A stretch of 64,000 nt of DNA from Canna indica (lineage: Eukaryota > Streptophyta > Magnoliopsida > Zingiberales > Cannaceae), in assembly GCA_034359265.1 (NCBI GenBank), contig CP136892.1, positions 11,456,501-11,520,500 of the forward strand. The letters are read 5' to 3'. A program made the translations under genes and the position numbers. The notes below the pieces were generated by a model. It was not told where the DNA came from and searched no databases. It saw nothing but the letters and a program-made list of their open reading frames with translations. Shown here in pieces: positions 23,761 to 34,751 of this stretch. Every line of letters begins with the position of its first letter. The first letter of the stretch is position 1.

Positions 23761-24398
23761 GGATAAATTACACGGAACCCTTCGACTATAGTCGATGTGC
23801 GCAAAGACTACCTAAACTATTAAGTGTGCACAGAATCTTCCATGATTGCACTTTTTGTTCAAATAATTTTTATCCGTTAGTCTGTCCGTTAGTAACTTAA
23901 CAGTAAAATTTTCACGGGCGCATATAGAACTCTCCTCCCCCAGTACCACGTGGCAAAAATCTCCATCCTTCATCTTATTCGACGGTTATTACTTCTTCTT
24001 CTACTCATCCCCTTTCCCTAGAATCCATCGTCGCCGCCTCCACCACCTCCTCCTCCTCCTCTTGAAGAGGAAGAGGTCGCCGACAGCTCCTCGTCGTCCT
24101 CCTCCTCCTCGTGGTGGTGGTGGAGGCGGCAGCGGTGGAGTCTAGGGCAAGGAGATAGGTAGAAGAAAAAGTAATTGTCGTCGGATGAGATGAAGAGTGG
24201 AAATTGCTGCCAAGTGGCATTTGGGGAGGAAGATTCTGCGCACGTAGAAGTTTTACCGTTAAGTTACTAACAGAAATGCTAATGAAGGGGATTATTTAAA
24301 CAAAAAGTGTAGTTGCGGAGGATTCTGTGTATATTTGGTAGTTTAGGTAATCTTTGAGCACATCGACTATAGTCGAGGGGGTTTCGTATAATTTACCC
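23761..24398. mobile_element. Small non-autonomous MULE
   Basis: A 638-bp element has TIRs of about 190 bp: left GGATAAATTACACGGAACCC, right inverse GGGTAAATTATACGAAACCC. Both continue through CTCGACTATAGTCGATGTG-type sequence and a shared TTAGTAACTTAAC(A/G)GTAAAA block. The flanks tattatttt (23752-23760) and tgttatttt (24399-24407) match 8 of 9, as expected for a Mutator duplication. The core (about 24010-24150) is GC-rich with cctcctcctcct and tcgtcgtcctcc runs. It could be a captured scrap, but no protein is recognisable. There is no transposase. Confidence 0.82.
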
Positions 24399-24960
24399 TG
24401 TTATTTTCAATTGTAGAGAGTGGGAGTGTAATAAAGGTAAAAGTAGAAGGTATTGTATTGTAATTTATTATTTTTTTAATGAAATTGTATAATGGAAAGA
24501 GAGTATCTTCATTTACCACAAGGAAAGAAATTCTTTAGAGAAGGCATATTACAACTTTGGATCCTTTGTAGATGTATTACTCTGTAAATCAACAAAAAAA
24601 AAGTTTTAAAATGAGCTCATTGTGTTATATCTTGAAATTATCTATTTATTTACACTTATGTTGGATAATTTAGTTGATTATTATTAAATTTGGATGTTTA
24701 ATTTAAAATGTATTTAGCTAATTATGTTGAGAAGATGGATTTGTGACTAATTTTATTTTTAGAGTTGGAGATTTAATTTAATTTAATTATTAAATTTAAT
24801 AATTTGAGTTAATTAAAGGTAATTGGAATTTAGTTTGGACTATTTGGATGAATACTTTCCTTGATTAATTGAGTTGAGTAGGACGAGTCAAACTTGACTT
24901 GGATGTGCTGTGCTTACTAGTTGAACACATGGCTAAAATTTTTGGAATTGGAGGAGTCCG
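24399..24960. other. AT-rich intergenic stretch
   Basis: No open frame or recognised repeat; contains poly-A and attta-type runs only. Confidence 0.5.
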
Positions 24961-25654
24961 ATATTTGTTCGACCAATTGCCTAAATTCATAATATGGATC
25001 TAAGAAATTCTCGAAATCATAATATGAATTTAGAAATTTTTGAATTTATAATAATTTATGTATAATGCTCGAAATACTCTCATAATTAAATTTCCCTCCA
25101 TTTCAAACTATGGTTCTCTCCTTACTTTTTAAAGCTTTTGAAAAAGTTTTGAAGTGGTTCAAAATAAAATATTTTTTTATTATGTATAACATAATTTTTT
25201 TTTATAGCAATATTGTGTTAGTTTTTTAGAGCAATTCCCAAGATCCATAAATGAAGAAAATAATAATTTTATATAATAAAAGTTATTTATCCATTAAAAA
25301 ACTAACATAATATTGCTAAAAAATAAAATTATGTTATATATACATAATAAAAAATAATTTATTTTGAACCATTTCAAAACTTTTTCAAAAGCTTTAAGAA
25401 GTAAAAAGTAGGGGTGAGAAAAAAAAACCGATTTTTCGGTTAACCGGAAAACCGGTCCGAAACCGAACCGGTTTTTTCGATTTCGGATTTTTTTAATTTT
25501 CGGTTTTCGGGTTCGGGTCGGGGTATAAAAAGTCCACCGGTTTCGGTTAACCGACCGGTGGATATATATTTTGTATTATATATATTATAAAATAGTATTA
25601 TATAATAAGTTATTAATTTTTTAGTTATAATTTTTAGTAGAAAACAATATTTTA

Positions 25655-26090
25655 TCCCACCCAGTCGCCCACTGCGCGCCCAGCCGCCCACTCTCGCCTC
25701 TCGCCCCGACGCCCTCTCGGAGTCTCGGCTCTCGCCCCGAGTCCCCGACTGCTCTCGAGTCTCGCCTCTCGCAGTCTCGCCCCGACGGCCGACGCCCTCT
25801 CGGCTCTCGCCTCTCGCCCCGACTGCTGTCGCCTCTCGCAGTCTCGCCCCGACGACCGACGCCCTCTCGGCTCTCGACTCTCGCCCTCTCGGCTCTCGCC
25901 GACTCGCCCTGACGGCTGACGCCCCGACGCCCTGACGGCCGACGCCCCGACGCCCGAGCCCTCTTCAGTCTTCTATTCTCTCTCTCGCCCTCTCCGCGAC
26001 TCGTCGTCTCCGACTCTCCGCCCCTCCGCGACTCGTCGTCTCCGCCTCTCCGCAGCTCGTCTCAGTCTTCCGATCAGTGCCGCATAGTTA
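25655..26090. repeat. C-rich minisatellite-like tract in the hAT-2 5' region
   Basis: About 430 bp is built from short units such as ctctcgcctctcgccccgac, gccctctcggctctcgc, gacggccgacgccc and gcagtctcgccccgac in irregular order. It is strikingly GC- and CpG-rich next to AT-rich flanks and strongly strand-asymmetric. No protein is supported in any frame. It lies where the transposase promoter/5' leader would be. Confidence 0.75.
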
Positions 26091-26276
26091 ACAGGTATGA
26101 ATTTTCTCCTGATCTGCCATTTTTTGGTTTTGCTTACTGGAAATGTGAAATTGCTTACTGGAATTGCATGAATTGCTTCCTGGAAATGTGGAATTGCATG
26201 AATTGCTTCCGATCGCGTCTCATTCTTTGGTTTTGCGAAATGTGGAATTGCTTATTATCTATTCATAAAATTATTA

Positions 26277-26482
26277 TCTGCAATTCTTCATACCAGTGTT
26301 GATGTTGCTGTTGCTTTAGTATTTAAATTTGAATCAATATTAATCTGCAATTCTTCATACCAGTGTGATGTTGATGTTGCTTTAATGCTTTAGTATTTAA
26401 ATTTGAATCAATATTAATCTGCAATTCTTCGTACCAGTGTGATGTTGCTGTTGCTTTAGTATTTAAATTTGAATCAATATTA
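26277..26482. repeat. Tandem repeat, ~70-bp unit, 3 copies
   Basis: Three head-to-tail copies contain atctgcaattcttc(a/g)taccag, then tgatgttgctgttgctttag, then tatttaaatttgaatcaata, starting near 26277, 26348 and 26416. A shorter 21-bp repeat of caattcttcattactttgttt follows at about 26553-26610. Both are in the 5' leader region of the hAT-2 transposase. Confidence 0.75.
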
Positions 26483-26751
26483 TGGTATAGGTTGTTGTTA
26501 CCTATACTATTGGAAAAGGATTATAAAATCAAGGAAAGTAAACTGACAGAGATTCAATTCTTCATTACTTTGTTTCAATTCTTCATTACTTTGTTTCAAT
26601 TCTTCATTGATGGCACTTAGAAGGTCTCTTACTACGATCCATTCTTAGTTTCTTACTCTACCGGTTCCTTTTATTTGAAGTACATTCTTTCCTTTATTTA
26701 ATGATATTCATACTTATATTCATTATGTCTTTTGTGATGTAGGCTGAAAAT

Positions 26752-29700
26752 ATGTCTAGCACCGCTGAAAATTCTACTACCAATACGGGAAATATCATCC
26801 CCCAATTGCAAGAGCGACAAGGACAACAAGAACAACAAGAACATCAAGAACAAACAACTCAAGAGCGTGTTGTTTTACCTTCAACCCAAGGTGGGACTTC
26901 AAAGTCAAAGGTGCGTGGTAAACGAAAATCTTGTGTATGGGATCATTTTGATAAGATTGAATGCAAAGATAATAGTGATCAAAGAGCAACTTGCAAATAC
27001 TGTGAGAAGTCTCTTGCATGTTCAACATCTAGTGGCACTAGTTGTTTGAGTAATCATTTAAATAGATGCAAAAAGTATCCTACCAATGTGGAAAAGAGTC
27101 AGAGAACTTTAACATTTAAACCCTTAGCAAGTGGTAATTTTGGAGGCACTACACATACACTTGCATCTTGGAAGTTTGATCAAGAAGAGTGCATAAGATA
27201 TTTAGCTAAAATGATCATTACTGATGAAATACCCTTTAGATTTGTGGAACATGAAGGATTTCGCCAATTTTGTCGTTCAATGCAACCTTTATTTGTTATG
27301 CCTTCACGTTTCACTGTAGCTAGAGATTCTTATGAACTTTATAAGCAAGAGAAATTGAACTTCATGAAGTATTTAAAGAAATTATCTTCAAGAATTTGCC
27401 TTACAACTGATGCATGGACTTCCATTCAGAATTTGAGTTATATGTGCATCACATGTCATTTTATTGATGATGATTGGACTCTGCATAAAAAAATTATTAG
27501 TTTTTGTCAAATATCGGGTCATTCAGGTGAAGTTATTGGTAAAGCAATTGAAAAATATTTACTTGAATGGGGACTCGCAGAGTTTTTACTGTAACAGTTG
27601 ATAATGCAAGCTCAAATGACTTGTGCATTCAATACTTGAAGAGAAGGTTGAATAGTTGGGAGGGTAGTGTTTTGCAAGGTGAATTTTTGCATATGAGATG
27701 TGCTGCTCATATTTTGAACCTCATTGTGAAAGATGGAATGAGTGAACTTGATGATTCAATTGTTAGAATTCGAAATGTTGTCAAATATGTGAGATCATCT
27801 CCTTCTAGATTACAAAAGTTTAAAGAATGTGCTGCAAAAGAGTTGCTAGATACAAAAAGGCTAGTATGTCTAGATGTGGAAACTAGATGTAACTCAACTT
27901 ATTTAATGTTGCAATCAGCTTTGAAATTTCAAAAGGCTTTTTTCTTGCTTGAGATTACTGATCCCAAATATGTGAGTGAGCTTTTTAATAAGAGTGGTTT
28001 GCCTGATAGTTCAGATTGGGAATATGCCAAAAACTTGCTACCATTTCTTGAAGTCTTTTATGAAACTACTTTGAAATTATCTGGTTCACTTTATGTCACC
28101 GGTAATGAGTACATGAGACAGATTTAGGGTCTGTTTGGTTAGTGAAACAAAGTCTGTTTTCATGGTTTCGGTTTCACTGAAACCAAAACTGCTTACGAAA
28201 ACGTATTTGGTTCAGCGTTTTCATGAAACTGAATCGAAACCAGAATGAAAACGAAACCAGTTTTCCTAATAAAAATGAAAACACCATAATGTTATTTTTT
28301 GTGGTTTCGAGACTGTCGATTTCGTTATCAAAATGTAGTGACAACTTTATAATTATAAATATTTTTTTATATAATTAATTAATTTAAAAATAAATCAAAC
28401 TATATTATTTTTATAAATATAAATAAAAATCATCGTTTTCAACTCAAACTATTATCTTAAATTTACAAATTAATTAAACCAATTTATATCTAATTGACTC
28501 AAACCCAAATTTTAAAATAACTCAATTTTCTTAAAGTTAATCTATTTATAATTAATCAAAACTAATTTAGACCACTAGAATTATTATTATTTTGAAATAT
28601 TAACTATTAATTAATTTTTATATCTAATTGAACAAAAAAATCTCAAACTACCAATAACTTAATTAATTAAATATTACAAATATTTTATAACTATATTAGC
28701 AAATATTTAATTTTGTAAACTAACTAAATATTAATTACTACTAAAAATGTTCAAGGAAAATTAATATTACTTTTTATAGCCAAATAAATATTCACTGGTT
28801 TCAACTAACTAAAACTTATGTTGTTTTCATTAACCAAACGCGTTTTCGGAAAACTGAAAACTAGAAACCAAAATCAAGTTTTAGAAACCAAGTTTTCAGT
28901 TTCACTGAAACCAAACCAGAAAATAGTTTTCGCTAACCAAACAGCACCTTATGGTCTTGGGTTGATGATTTCTTCCTGGGGTGAAAGTGAGGATTTGAAT
29001 TTGAAGGCAATGGCTACTAGAATGAAAAGAAAATATGATAAGTATTGGGCAAATATTAATAATGTGAATATCATGTTGTTTGTTGCTGTAGTGCTTGATC
29101 CTCGTTTTAAATTGGAATCTGTGGATATTATCATTGAGAAATCATATGATGCTCAAAATGCCAAACTGTTAAAAGAGAAGTTGAGAAAAGTTTTATCCTC
29201 TATGTATGATTCTTATGGTGCATCCATAGTTTCATCTTCTGTTGTACAAGCAAGTGAGCAAGCTCAAACTGAGAAAAATGATGCAAAGCCTAAAGCTGGG
29301 ACTGATTACATTAGAGAAATATTGAAGAAGCAAAAGGCATCTCAAGGGAGTGGAGAGATAAAAACTGAGTTGGATAGGTATTTCAATGAGGAGCTTGAGG
29401 AGGATTGTGATGATTTTGATATATTAGCTTGGTGGAAAGTCAATGCATCTAGGTATCGAATAATTTCTACTATGGCTCGAGATGTATTGGTTATGCCTGT
29501 GTCTACAGTGGCTTCAGAATCCGCTTTTAGCACTGGAGGCCGTATCCTTGATTCATTTCGGTCTACTCTAACTCCTAGGCTTGTGGAAGCACTCATTTGT
29601 GGGCAAGATTGGTTTAGATCCAGCAGTAAATCTCTTTTCATTGAACATGCCTTAGCTGAACTTGAAAGTGTAGAGATAGGTATTAATTCTTCTCTTTATT

Positions 29701-29815
29701 TCATTTGATATCTCTCAACTCTATTGATTTTTAATACTAATTTGTAATATTCTTTTTCTTTTCAGAGTCATCTTGTGATACTACCGGCCATGCTATTATC
29801 CAAATTGATGATTGA
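26752..29815 (+). pseudogene. hAT transposase of hAT-2, one frameshift plus an insertion
   Basis: The ATG at 26752 opens a Gln-rich leader. A BED zinc finger follows (VWDHFDKIECKDN, CKYC...LSNHLNRC; about residues 62-106), then CLTTDAWTSIQNLSYMCITC and IDDDWTLHKKIISF. Near 27573 a -1 frameshift breaks the frame (EWGL/RRVFTVTVDNASSN). The new frame gives HMRCAAHILNLIVKDGM and LDVETRCNSTYLMLQ. At 28124 a Tourist-like element splits the gene, and coding resumes at 28952 with GLGLMISSWGESEDLNLKAM, LDPRFKLE and the dimerisation block DILAWWKVNASRY...VSTVASESAFSTGGR. A final GT-AG intron (29680-29765) leads to a short last exon ending in TGA at 29813-29815. One G-to-C type change (RWNST to RCNST) alters a conserved motif. 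Not functional as it stands. Confidence 0.9.
28127..28948. mobile_element. Tourist-like (PIF/Harbinger) element inside the hAT-2 transposase
   Basis: An 822-bp insertion has inverted ends GGGTCTGTTTGGTTAG and GGTGCTGTTTGGTTAG (inverse of right), flanked by the 3-bp duplication TTA (28124-28126 and 28949-28951). Removing it with one TTA restores an uninterrupted hAT reading frame across the site (MRQIYGLGLMISSW-type), which proves the boundaries. The termini continue with gaaac/gtttc-rich sequence (gtttcactgaaaccaaa) on both arms, and the middle is AT-rich. There is no transposase. TTA duplications favour PIF/Harbinger. Confidence 0.85.
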
Positions 29816-29854
29816 AGAGTTGATTATAATCAAGGATATTTTGTGGACTGCACT

Positions 29855-30115
29855 TGGATTTGGATTTGGATTTGGATTTGGATTTGTCATCTTTAATTGA
29901 ACAATGAACACTAAGTACTTTAAATTGTTATTTGTGGATTGTATTTGAATTTGGATAGTATTTTATTTTGGACATTAACTTCATGTGGTAGTGTGTAGCT
30001 TGTTATTTTGGATAGTATTTTATTTTGGACATTAGCTTCATGTGGTGGTGGTGTGTAGCTTGTTATTTTGGATAGTATTTTATTTTGGACATTAGCTTCA
30101 TGTGATGGTATTTTT
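29855..30115. repeat. Tandem repeats in the hAT-2 3' region
   Basis: A run of about five ggattt hexamers (29857-29887) is followed by three copies of a 60-bp unit containing ttattttggatagtatttta, then ttttggacattagcttcatg, then tggtggtgtgtagcttg (about 29945-30110). Copies 2 and 3 are almost identical, indicating recent duplication. Confidence 0.75.
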
Positions 30116-30700
30116 ATTTTGAAGTAGCTTATTATTTGTAGTAGTTTAAAGTAGTTATTTATGTGTGTTTGAAGTATGATGAATAGATGATAGTTTGAAC
30201 TCTATGATGGTATTTTTATGTTTGAAGTAGCTTGATATTTGAAGTATCAAGTATGTGTGTTTGGTAGGCTTCCCGAAAAGAGTTTCCATGCAAAATTATC
30301 TTTCCACATCTTATTCCAATTTGCACCAATGACATTGTCAAGGATTTGCTTGTCATTGATGTGGTTCTATGATCCAAATCCACATGTCATTTTCCTCATG
30401 CTTGGACAAATATATATTGGATTTATATTGTTGAGATGGAAGCTACCCAACAACTGAAGCATCAGGTTGTAATTCGAGTCATGATCCATATTAAGATAAG
30501 TATACCACATATTGATTGACAAATTAGATTATTATATTCCTACCATATTGATTCTTGTCATACTTCCATGCATGATAGCTTTTAAGTGATCTTCAAGAGT
30601 CTAAGTTATTTGAGGCACTATTTCCTTCCAACTGAATTTTTGCTATACACAAAATTGATTGGAGGTTTAAAATTCTTTTACAAATTGATAGGTTAAAAAT
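30116..30700. other. Noncoding 3' part of hAT-2
   Basis: AT-rich sequence with gtagtttgaag-type short repeats and no supported coding region. The open frame at 30239-30457 has no recognisable features. Confidence 0.4.
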
Positions 30701-31260
30701 TTTTATTGGTTAACCGAACTGAAAAAACCGAAACCGAAATACCGGTTAACCGAAGTTAATGGACCGGTTTACGGTTAATGATTTTGAAAAACCGAAGTTA
30801 ATGGACCGGTTTTTTTTTTTGCTAATGGACCGGTTAACCGGTCCATGCTCACCCCTAGTAAAAAGAGGGAATCATAGTTTGAAATTGAGGGAAAATTAAT
30901 TTTGAAGATATTTCGGGCATTATGCATAAATCACTATTGATTCGAAAATTTCTAAATTCATATTATGGTTTTGAGAATTTTTTAGATTCATATTATGGAT
31001 TCAGGCAATTGCTCTATTTGTTTTCATGCACAATGATGACCCTTGAGAAAGGAGAACAGGGAGTTGTAATGTGAAGTAGCACAACATGGCAGCGTAGGCG
31101 TGTTAATATTTTCTCGTTGATGACTCTTACGATGACGATGGCCTGAGAGCTGCGGGTGGCGATGTCGTATGAAAAAAACTTATATGGGCAGCATGCCTAT
31201 ATAAATCTCTATGAACGACTAAATATGAGCTTTGAGTAACTGAACATGAATAAAAAAAGA

Positions 31261-31345
31261 ATGGATATGAACATAGGGATAAAAAAGGAATGGATATGAA
31301 CATAGGGATAAAAAAGGAATGGATATGAACATATTCATTCCTTTT
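31261..31345. repeat. 29-bp tandem repeat
   Basis: The unit atggatatgaacatagggat followed by aaaaaagga is repeated with period 29 from 31261, 31290 and 31319 (last copy partial). It ends at a short palindromic continuation (gaacatattcattccttttc). The rest of 31024-31890 holds nothing else I can support. Confidence 0.75.
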
Positions 31346-31901
31346 CTATTTATGTTTTTTTCTTTTACTCATATCCACTCATTCATAGGTTTTCTATGGG
31401 CAGCCTGCCAATAGTAGTTGCACTCATGTGGTATGAAGTGCTAATGAATGTTCTAAAAGTTGTCTTCTTAATATTATATTTAATAGTTATTACAGTCTTC
31501 ACAGGGGATCTAATTAAATACCAAATCATATAAGTAGAGATTTTACATGATTAGGATTGATGATGGAATTAAAATTATACCGACTGGTCTAATCCAGTTT
31601 GAAAATACTTGTTTTCAATGGATTGATTCAAGAAAGACGAAAATATGATCGAATTAAATGGCCAATATATATGTATATAACAAGAACACAATATAACAAT
31701 AATGATAAATACAAAGAGAATAATTAAATACCCACGCCTATAATTAAGTACAAGAAACAAATCACAACGTCCCGAGACTATTAATTACAACAAGTAAAAT
31801 CACAATGAGGTAATATATAGAATGATACATATTACCCACATTATTAACTCCCATCACTAAGTAAAGCAACTCCATGCAATTAAACACATCATATATAAAT
31901 A

Positions 31902-32126
31902 CTAAGCGAAGGAGAGCAAGAAGGCAAGCGAGACCAAGAAGGCCGAAGCCACCGAAGGAAGCTGGCGAATCGAAAAGTTCTCTCCGCCACCGCCACCGCC
32001 ACCTCCGCCGCCGCCAGCACTTGGTGGCGGTGCAGGCCCATCTGCGGCCATGGCCGTCGTGCTCATGAGCACCATCAGCAGGAGAAGAGAGCTGGTAACA
32101 AGAAACGCTCCTTTTGCGCCTGCCAT
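31902..32126 (-). CDS. Short secreted, probably GPI-anchored Gly/Pro-rich AG-peptide-like protein
   Basis: A single exon encodes 74 aa. Residues 1-27 (MAGAKGAFLVTSSLLLLMVL...TTAMA) form a signal peptide with an AMA-type cleavage site. The mature part starts ADGPAPPPSAG and runs into a stretch of eleven or more glycines, then ENFSIRQLPSV and a C-terminal hydrophobic tail (ASAFLVSLAFLLSFA) typical of a GPI-anchor signal. Small plant arabinogalactan peptides share this signal peptide, short Pro/Ala core and GPI tail design, so a cell-surface role is likely. The polyglycine core is unusual for them, and it could instead be a glycine-rich wall protein. The ATG at 32126 was chosen because it directly precedes the signal peptide. 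An upstream in-frame ATG at about 32207 would put the (CT)n leader in the protein and lies upstream of the TATA box. Confidence 0.75.
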   Translation of the reverse strand: MAGAKGAFLVTSSLLLLMVLMSTTAMAADGPAPPPSAGGGGGGGGGGGENFSIRQLPSVASAFLVSLAFLLSFA

Positions 32127-32153
32127 AGAGAGAGAGAGAGAGAGAGAGAGTAG
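32127..32153 (-). promoter_or_regulatory. (CT)n tract in the 5' leader of the small secreted-protein gene
   Basis: On the coding strand an uninterrupted CT-dinucleotide run of about 13 units ends directly before the ATG. CT-rich 5' leaders are common in strongly expressed plant genes; its effect here is inference. Confidence 0.6.
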
Positions 32154-32185
32154 TTTGTGAGGAAGGGCAAGGAAGCCATCGTCTC

Positions 32186-32193
32186 TTATATAG
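32186..32193 (-). promoter_or_regulatory. TATA box of the small secreted-protein gene
   Basis: The coding strand reads TATATAAG about 60 bp upstream of the chosen ATG, which would place transcription start around 32160. An RY-type gcatgcatgc motif lies just upstream (about 32203-32214). Confidence 0.6.
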
Positions 32194-32229
32194 CATATAT
32201 GGTGCATGCATGCGAGCTAATTAAGTCAA

Positions 32230-34370
32230 TTAAGGGGCATGATTTCACGCGCATAAACACGTAGTGCGTACATTAATCAAACAAGGCTGCAGGCTACACT
32301 AATTAATTGTGCATGTGAACCAGCATTCCAAGGATCAGTATGCAAGAAGCATTCAAAGAGAAGAAGAGAACAAGGAAAAGGTAACAATAAGTTCAATCAT
32401 TGAATTGTGCAAATTAATTAATTATGCTGGGATATTTAACTACGCGCTTAGTTTGGGTTAATTATAGCTTGCAAGTCCACCCCTGGTTTCATTTGGTCAT
32501 TTTTTAAGTTGTCTACTAGCTAGTAGTTTAGAAAGTGATGTTTCAAGTTAATTTTTATTACTAATTTGCGTGATCAACTATATATATTAGCATATTATAA
32601 GCAGTCATTTTCTACTTATATTATTTCGATCAAAGTATAATTTTATTGTCTTAATAAACAATGTAATTGTCTTTAAACTTTGTTAAAGTTTGCTCATATG
32701 ACAATTAATTTGGAGGAACGAGATTGGAATTTATTTGTTCTGATTAGCAATTTCTACATATTGTGTTGATCAGTTGAAAAATGTGTCTACCATGTCAAAG
32801 TTCAAAAATATGCTAATAAAAGTTGATGCGAATATATAGTTTTAACGAATCTTGACGAAATAATTAACATTAGATAAAAAAAGAACCCTACTGAAATCAA
32901 ATAAATTAATTCAAAAATATACCAAATAGAACCCTATGTAGCTTATTTTAATTTGGAAAAAAGTAAAAATTCTTCCATATTTTAACCCTATTTTTATCTC
33001 TAAAACATGAGAAATTGTTAACTTAACTAACAATATATGACCATAACTAATTAAGCAAATTGATAATTTTCAATTAATTTAAAAGGTCAAATGAAAGGCA
33101 GATAATTAAGCTACGATGTACTATTTTTAATTGATATATCGAACGTATTGGCTCGCTTGAAGGATACGTAACGGTGAAGAAATTACATTGTTCCGAAGAT
33201 TAAAACAAAAGGACCGGACTGGACTACATTTGATTTGTCGTAAGAGATTTAGTAGTTTCGTTGGTGACAAGCAAAGGAAGCTTCGCTGGTATTATGTTGC
33301 ATCTCAAATGTCAACAATTTACCAATTTTTACCATTTTGTTTACCGAGTCAATAAGAAGGTCGAACAAGGCATTACTTTAATCAAAGCTTACTAAATTAA
33401 AGCAAAAAAAAATAGAGTATTAGACTAATAGTTACTCCCTGCGAGTGTTAGGTTAACGGGGCCACGGGGGAGATGATAGGATGTCAACCAAGGCTGCTGT
33501 GCTGTGAACTTCCATGGAATAACATAAAATTTGATTGAATATAAGATTAAAGAGGGAAATAACAAACAGTTCGCGTGGGCTACGACTTCGAGAGGTCAAC
33601 CAGATAGCTTATAACAAACAATGCAATAATTCATTTTCCACACCAATTGAGGGAAAATAAATATATAGAAAATTTAACAACAGTAACAATAACTATTTGT
33701 GGTGACGATTTCAGATTAGGCAAGTATCGAGAATTTAAAGCTAAAAATTAGTCAAAACATCCAAAGCATCCAAGCTATGGAGGTCATTGTTACTGTTGAC
33801 ATTTGAGATCATTCATCTTTTAGCAAGGCCAAGGAAGACAACCGAACAAACAAAAAGCAAGCTTTTAGCTACGGAGGTCATTCATCTTTTCGTTGAGAAC
33901 GTGGAAAACAATCTCAGAGAGACAACCCTGGATTTTCTAAGATCAGATATCTGCTAATGATCCTGTTCAACTTAGAGGATTCGACTGGTCTAGTAAATGC
34001 GAATATTGGAAAATCCAACCTTATGTGTCCTCGAGAACTTATTGATACGCGTGTACGAGCACATACTATCTAAAAAAAAGCAGACAACTTTCTGCACCAA
34101 CGGCATGACATGCTATCACAACAAAATCTATTGAGCCCAATTTAACCGTCTCTTGCACACAACAGGAATGAATAACTGTCACAAAAGAAATATACCGGCA
34201 TTTTCCTGTATTTTTCTAGTGTATGCTGGATAGAATGATTATACTCGGTCATATAAACAAGAAACCATCAAAGACCAAACAATAGAAAACAACTATTTCA
34301 CATCGTTGCTCATTTTGCAACAGCTGCAGCCAATTTCATTTGTGAGATCAATGAGGAAAACCATAACAAA
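32230..34370. other. AT-rich intergenic region, nothing supported
   Basis: About 2.1 kb between the small secreted-protein gene and the SEC61A 3' region. I saw no coding blocks, long inverted repeats or target duplications. A phrase ctatggaggtcatt / ctacggaggtcatt occurs twice around 33775 and 33871 but does not extend into a clear repeat. Confidence 0.45.
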
Positions 34371-34751
34371 GATCAAAACAGAACAAGCACATAACATATG
34401 AGCAGTGTAAGTAGTTGATAAGGCACACGAGCCACTTTTATAAGAATAAACAGAAATTTTAAAACAACCAAAACTGAAAAATGAACTGAAATCAGAATAT
34501 CAAGAAAAAAGGGGACGGTCAAGTGAAAGTTAGACAATAACATCATTAGAAATCTAGGAGCTGGCCTACCTGTTATTAGTCTAACGTATAACAAATCGTA
34601 CATTTCTTTTGTCAACTGAAGATTTGCAAGCAGCTTACATTTAAGGAGCATTGAACTCTCACTAAGATTAACTAGCATCAGTTTAAGCTTTAACCAAAAC
34701 TGTGAAAAAAAGCGTCCAGAGCTGCTGAACATTTTGATCTCATCTTTCAAA

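Larger units (their letters stand above)
25409..30857 (+). mobile_element. Complete hAT transposon (hAT-2) with near-intact transposase
   Basis: A 5,449-bp element has a perfect 10-bp inverted terminal repeat TAGGGGTGAG and perfect 8-bp duplications gtaaaaag (25401-25408 and 30858-30865). Subterminal zones are packed with ccggttaaccgg, cggttaaccgg and accggtt motifs (25430-25560 and 30710-30845), likely transposase-binding sites. The interior has a C-rich promoter-side minisatellite, a 70-bp tandem repeat, the transposase (26752-29815) interrupted by a Tourist-like element, and a 3' 60-bp tandem repeat. It is younger-looking than hAT-1, judging by fewer coding lesions. Confidence 0.93.
24971..31014. 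mobile_element. Foldback (long inverted repeat) element, split by hAT-2
   Basis: Outer sequences 24971-25408 and 30866-31014 join into one element of about 587 bp once hAT-2 and one copy of its duplication are removed. Terminal sequences are GACCAATTGCCTAAATTCAT (left) and GAGCAATTGCCTGAATCCAT (inverse of right). The match continues through AAATTTCCCTCCATTTCAAA-like sequence, and a second inner pairing joins about 25116-25235 to 25297-25405 (aaagcttttgaaaaagtttt and its inverse), so nearly the whole element is a palindrome. The flanks tatttgttc (24962-24970) and tatttgttt (31015-31023) match 8 of 9. Duplication length and foldback form suggest a MULE-type non-autonomous element; the superfamily is inference. 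Confidence 0.75.

Noticed and set aside
25440..25691. Minus-strand 83-codon frame at the hAT-2 left end
   Set aside because: It is built from the ccggtt subterminal motifs and AT-rich DNA, not a gene.
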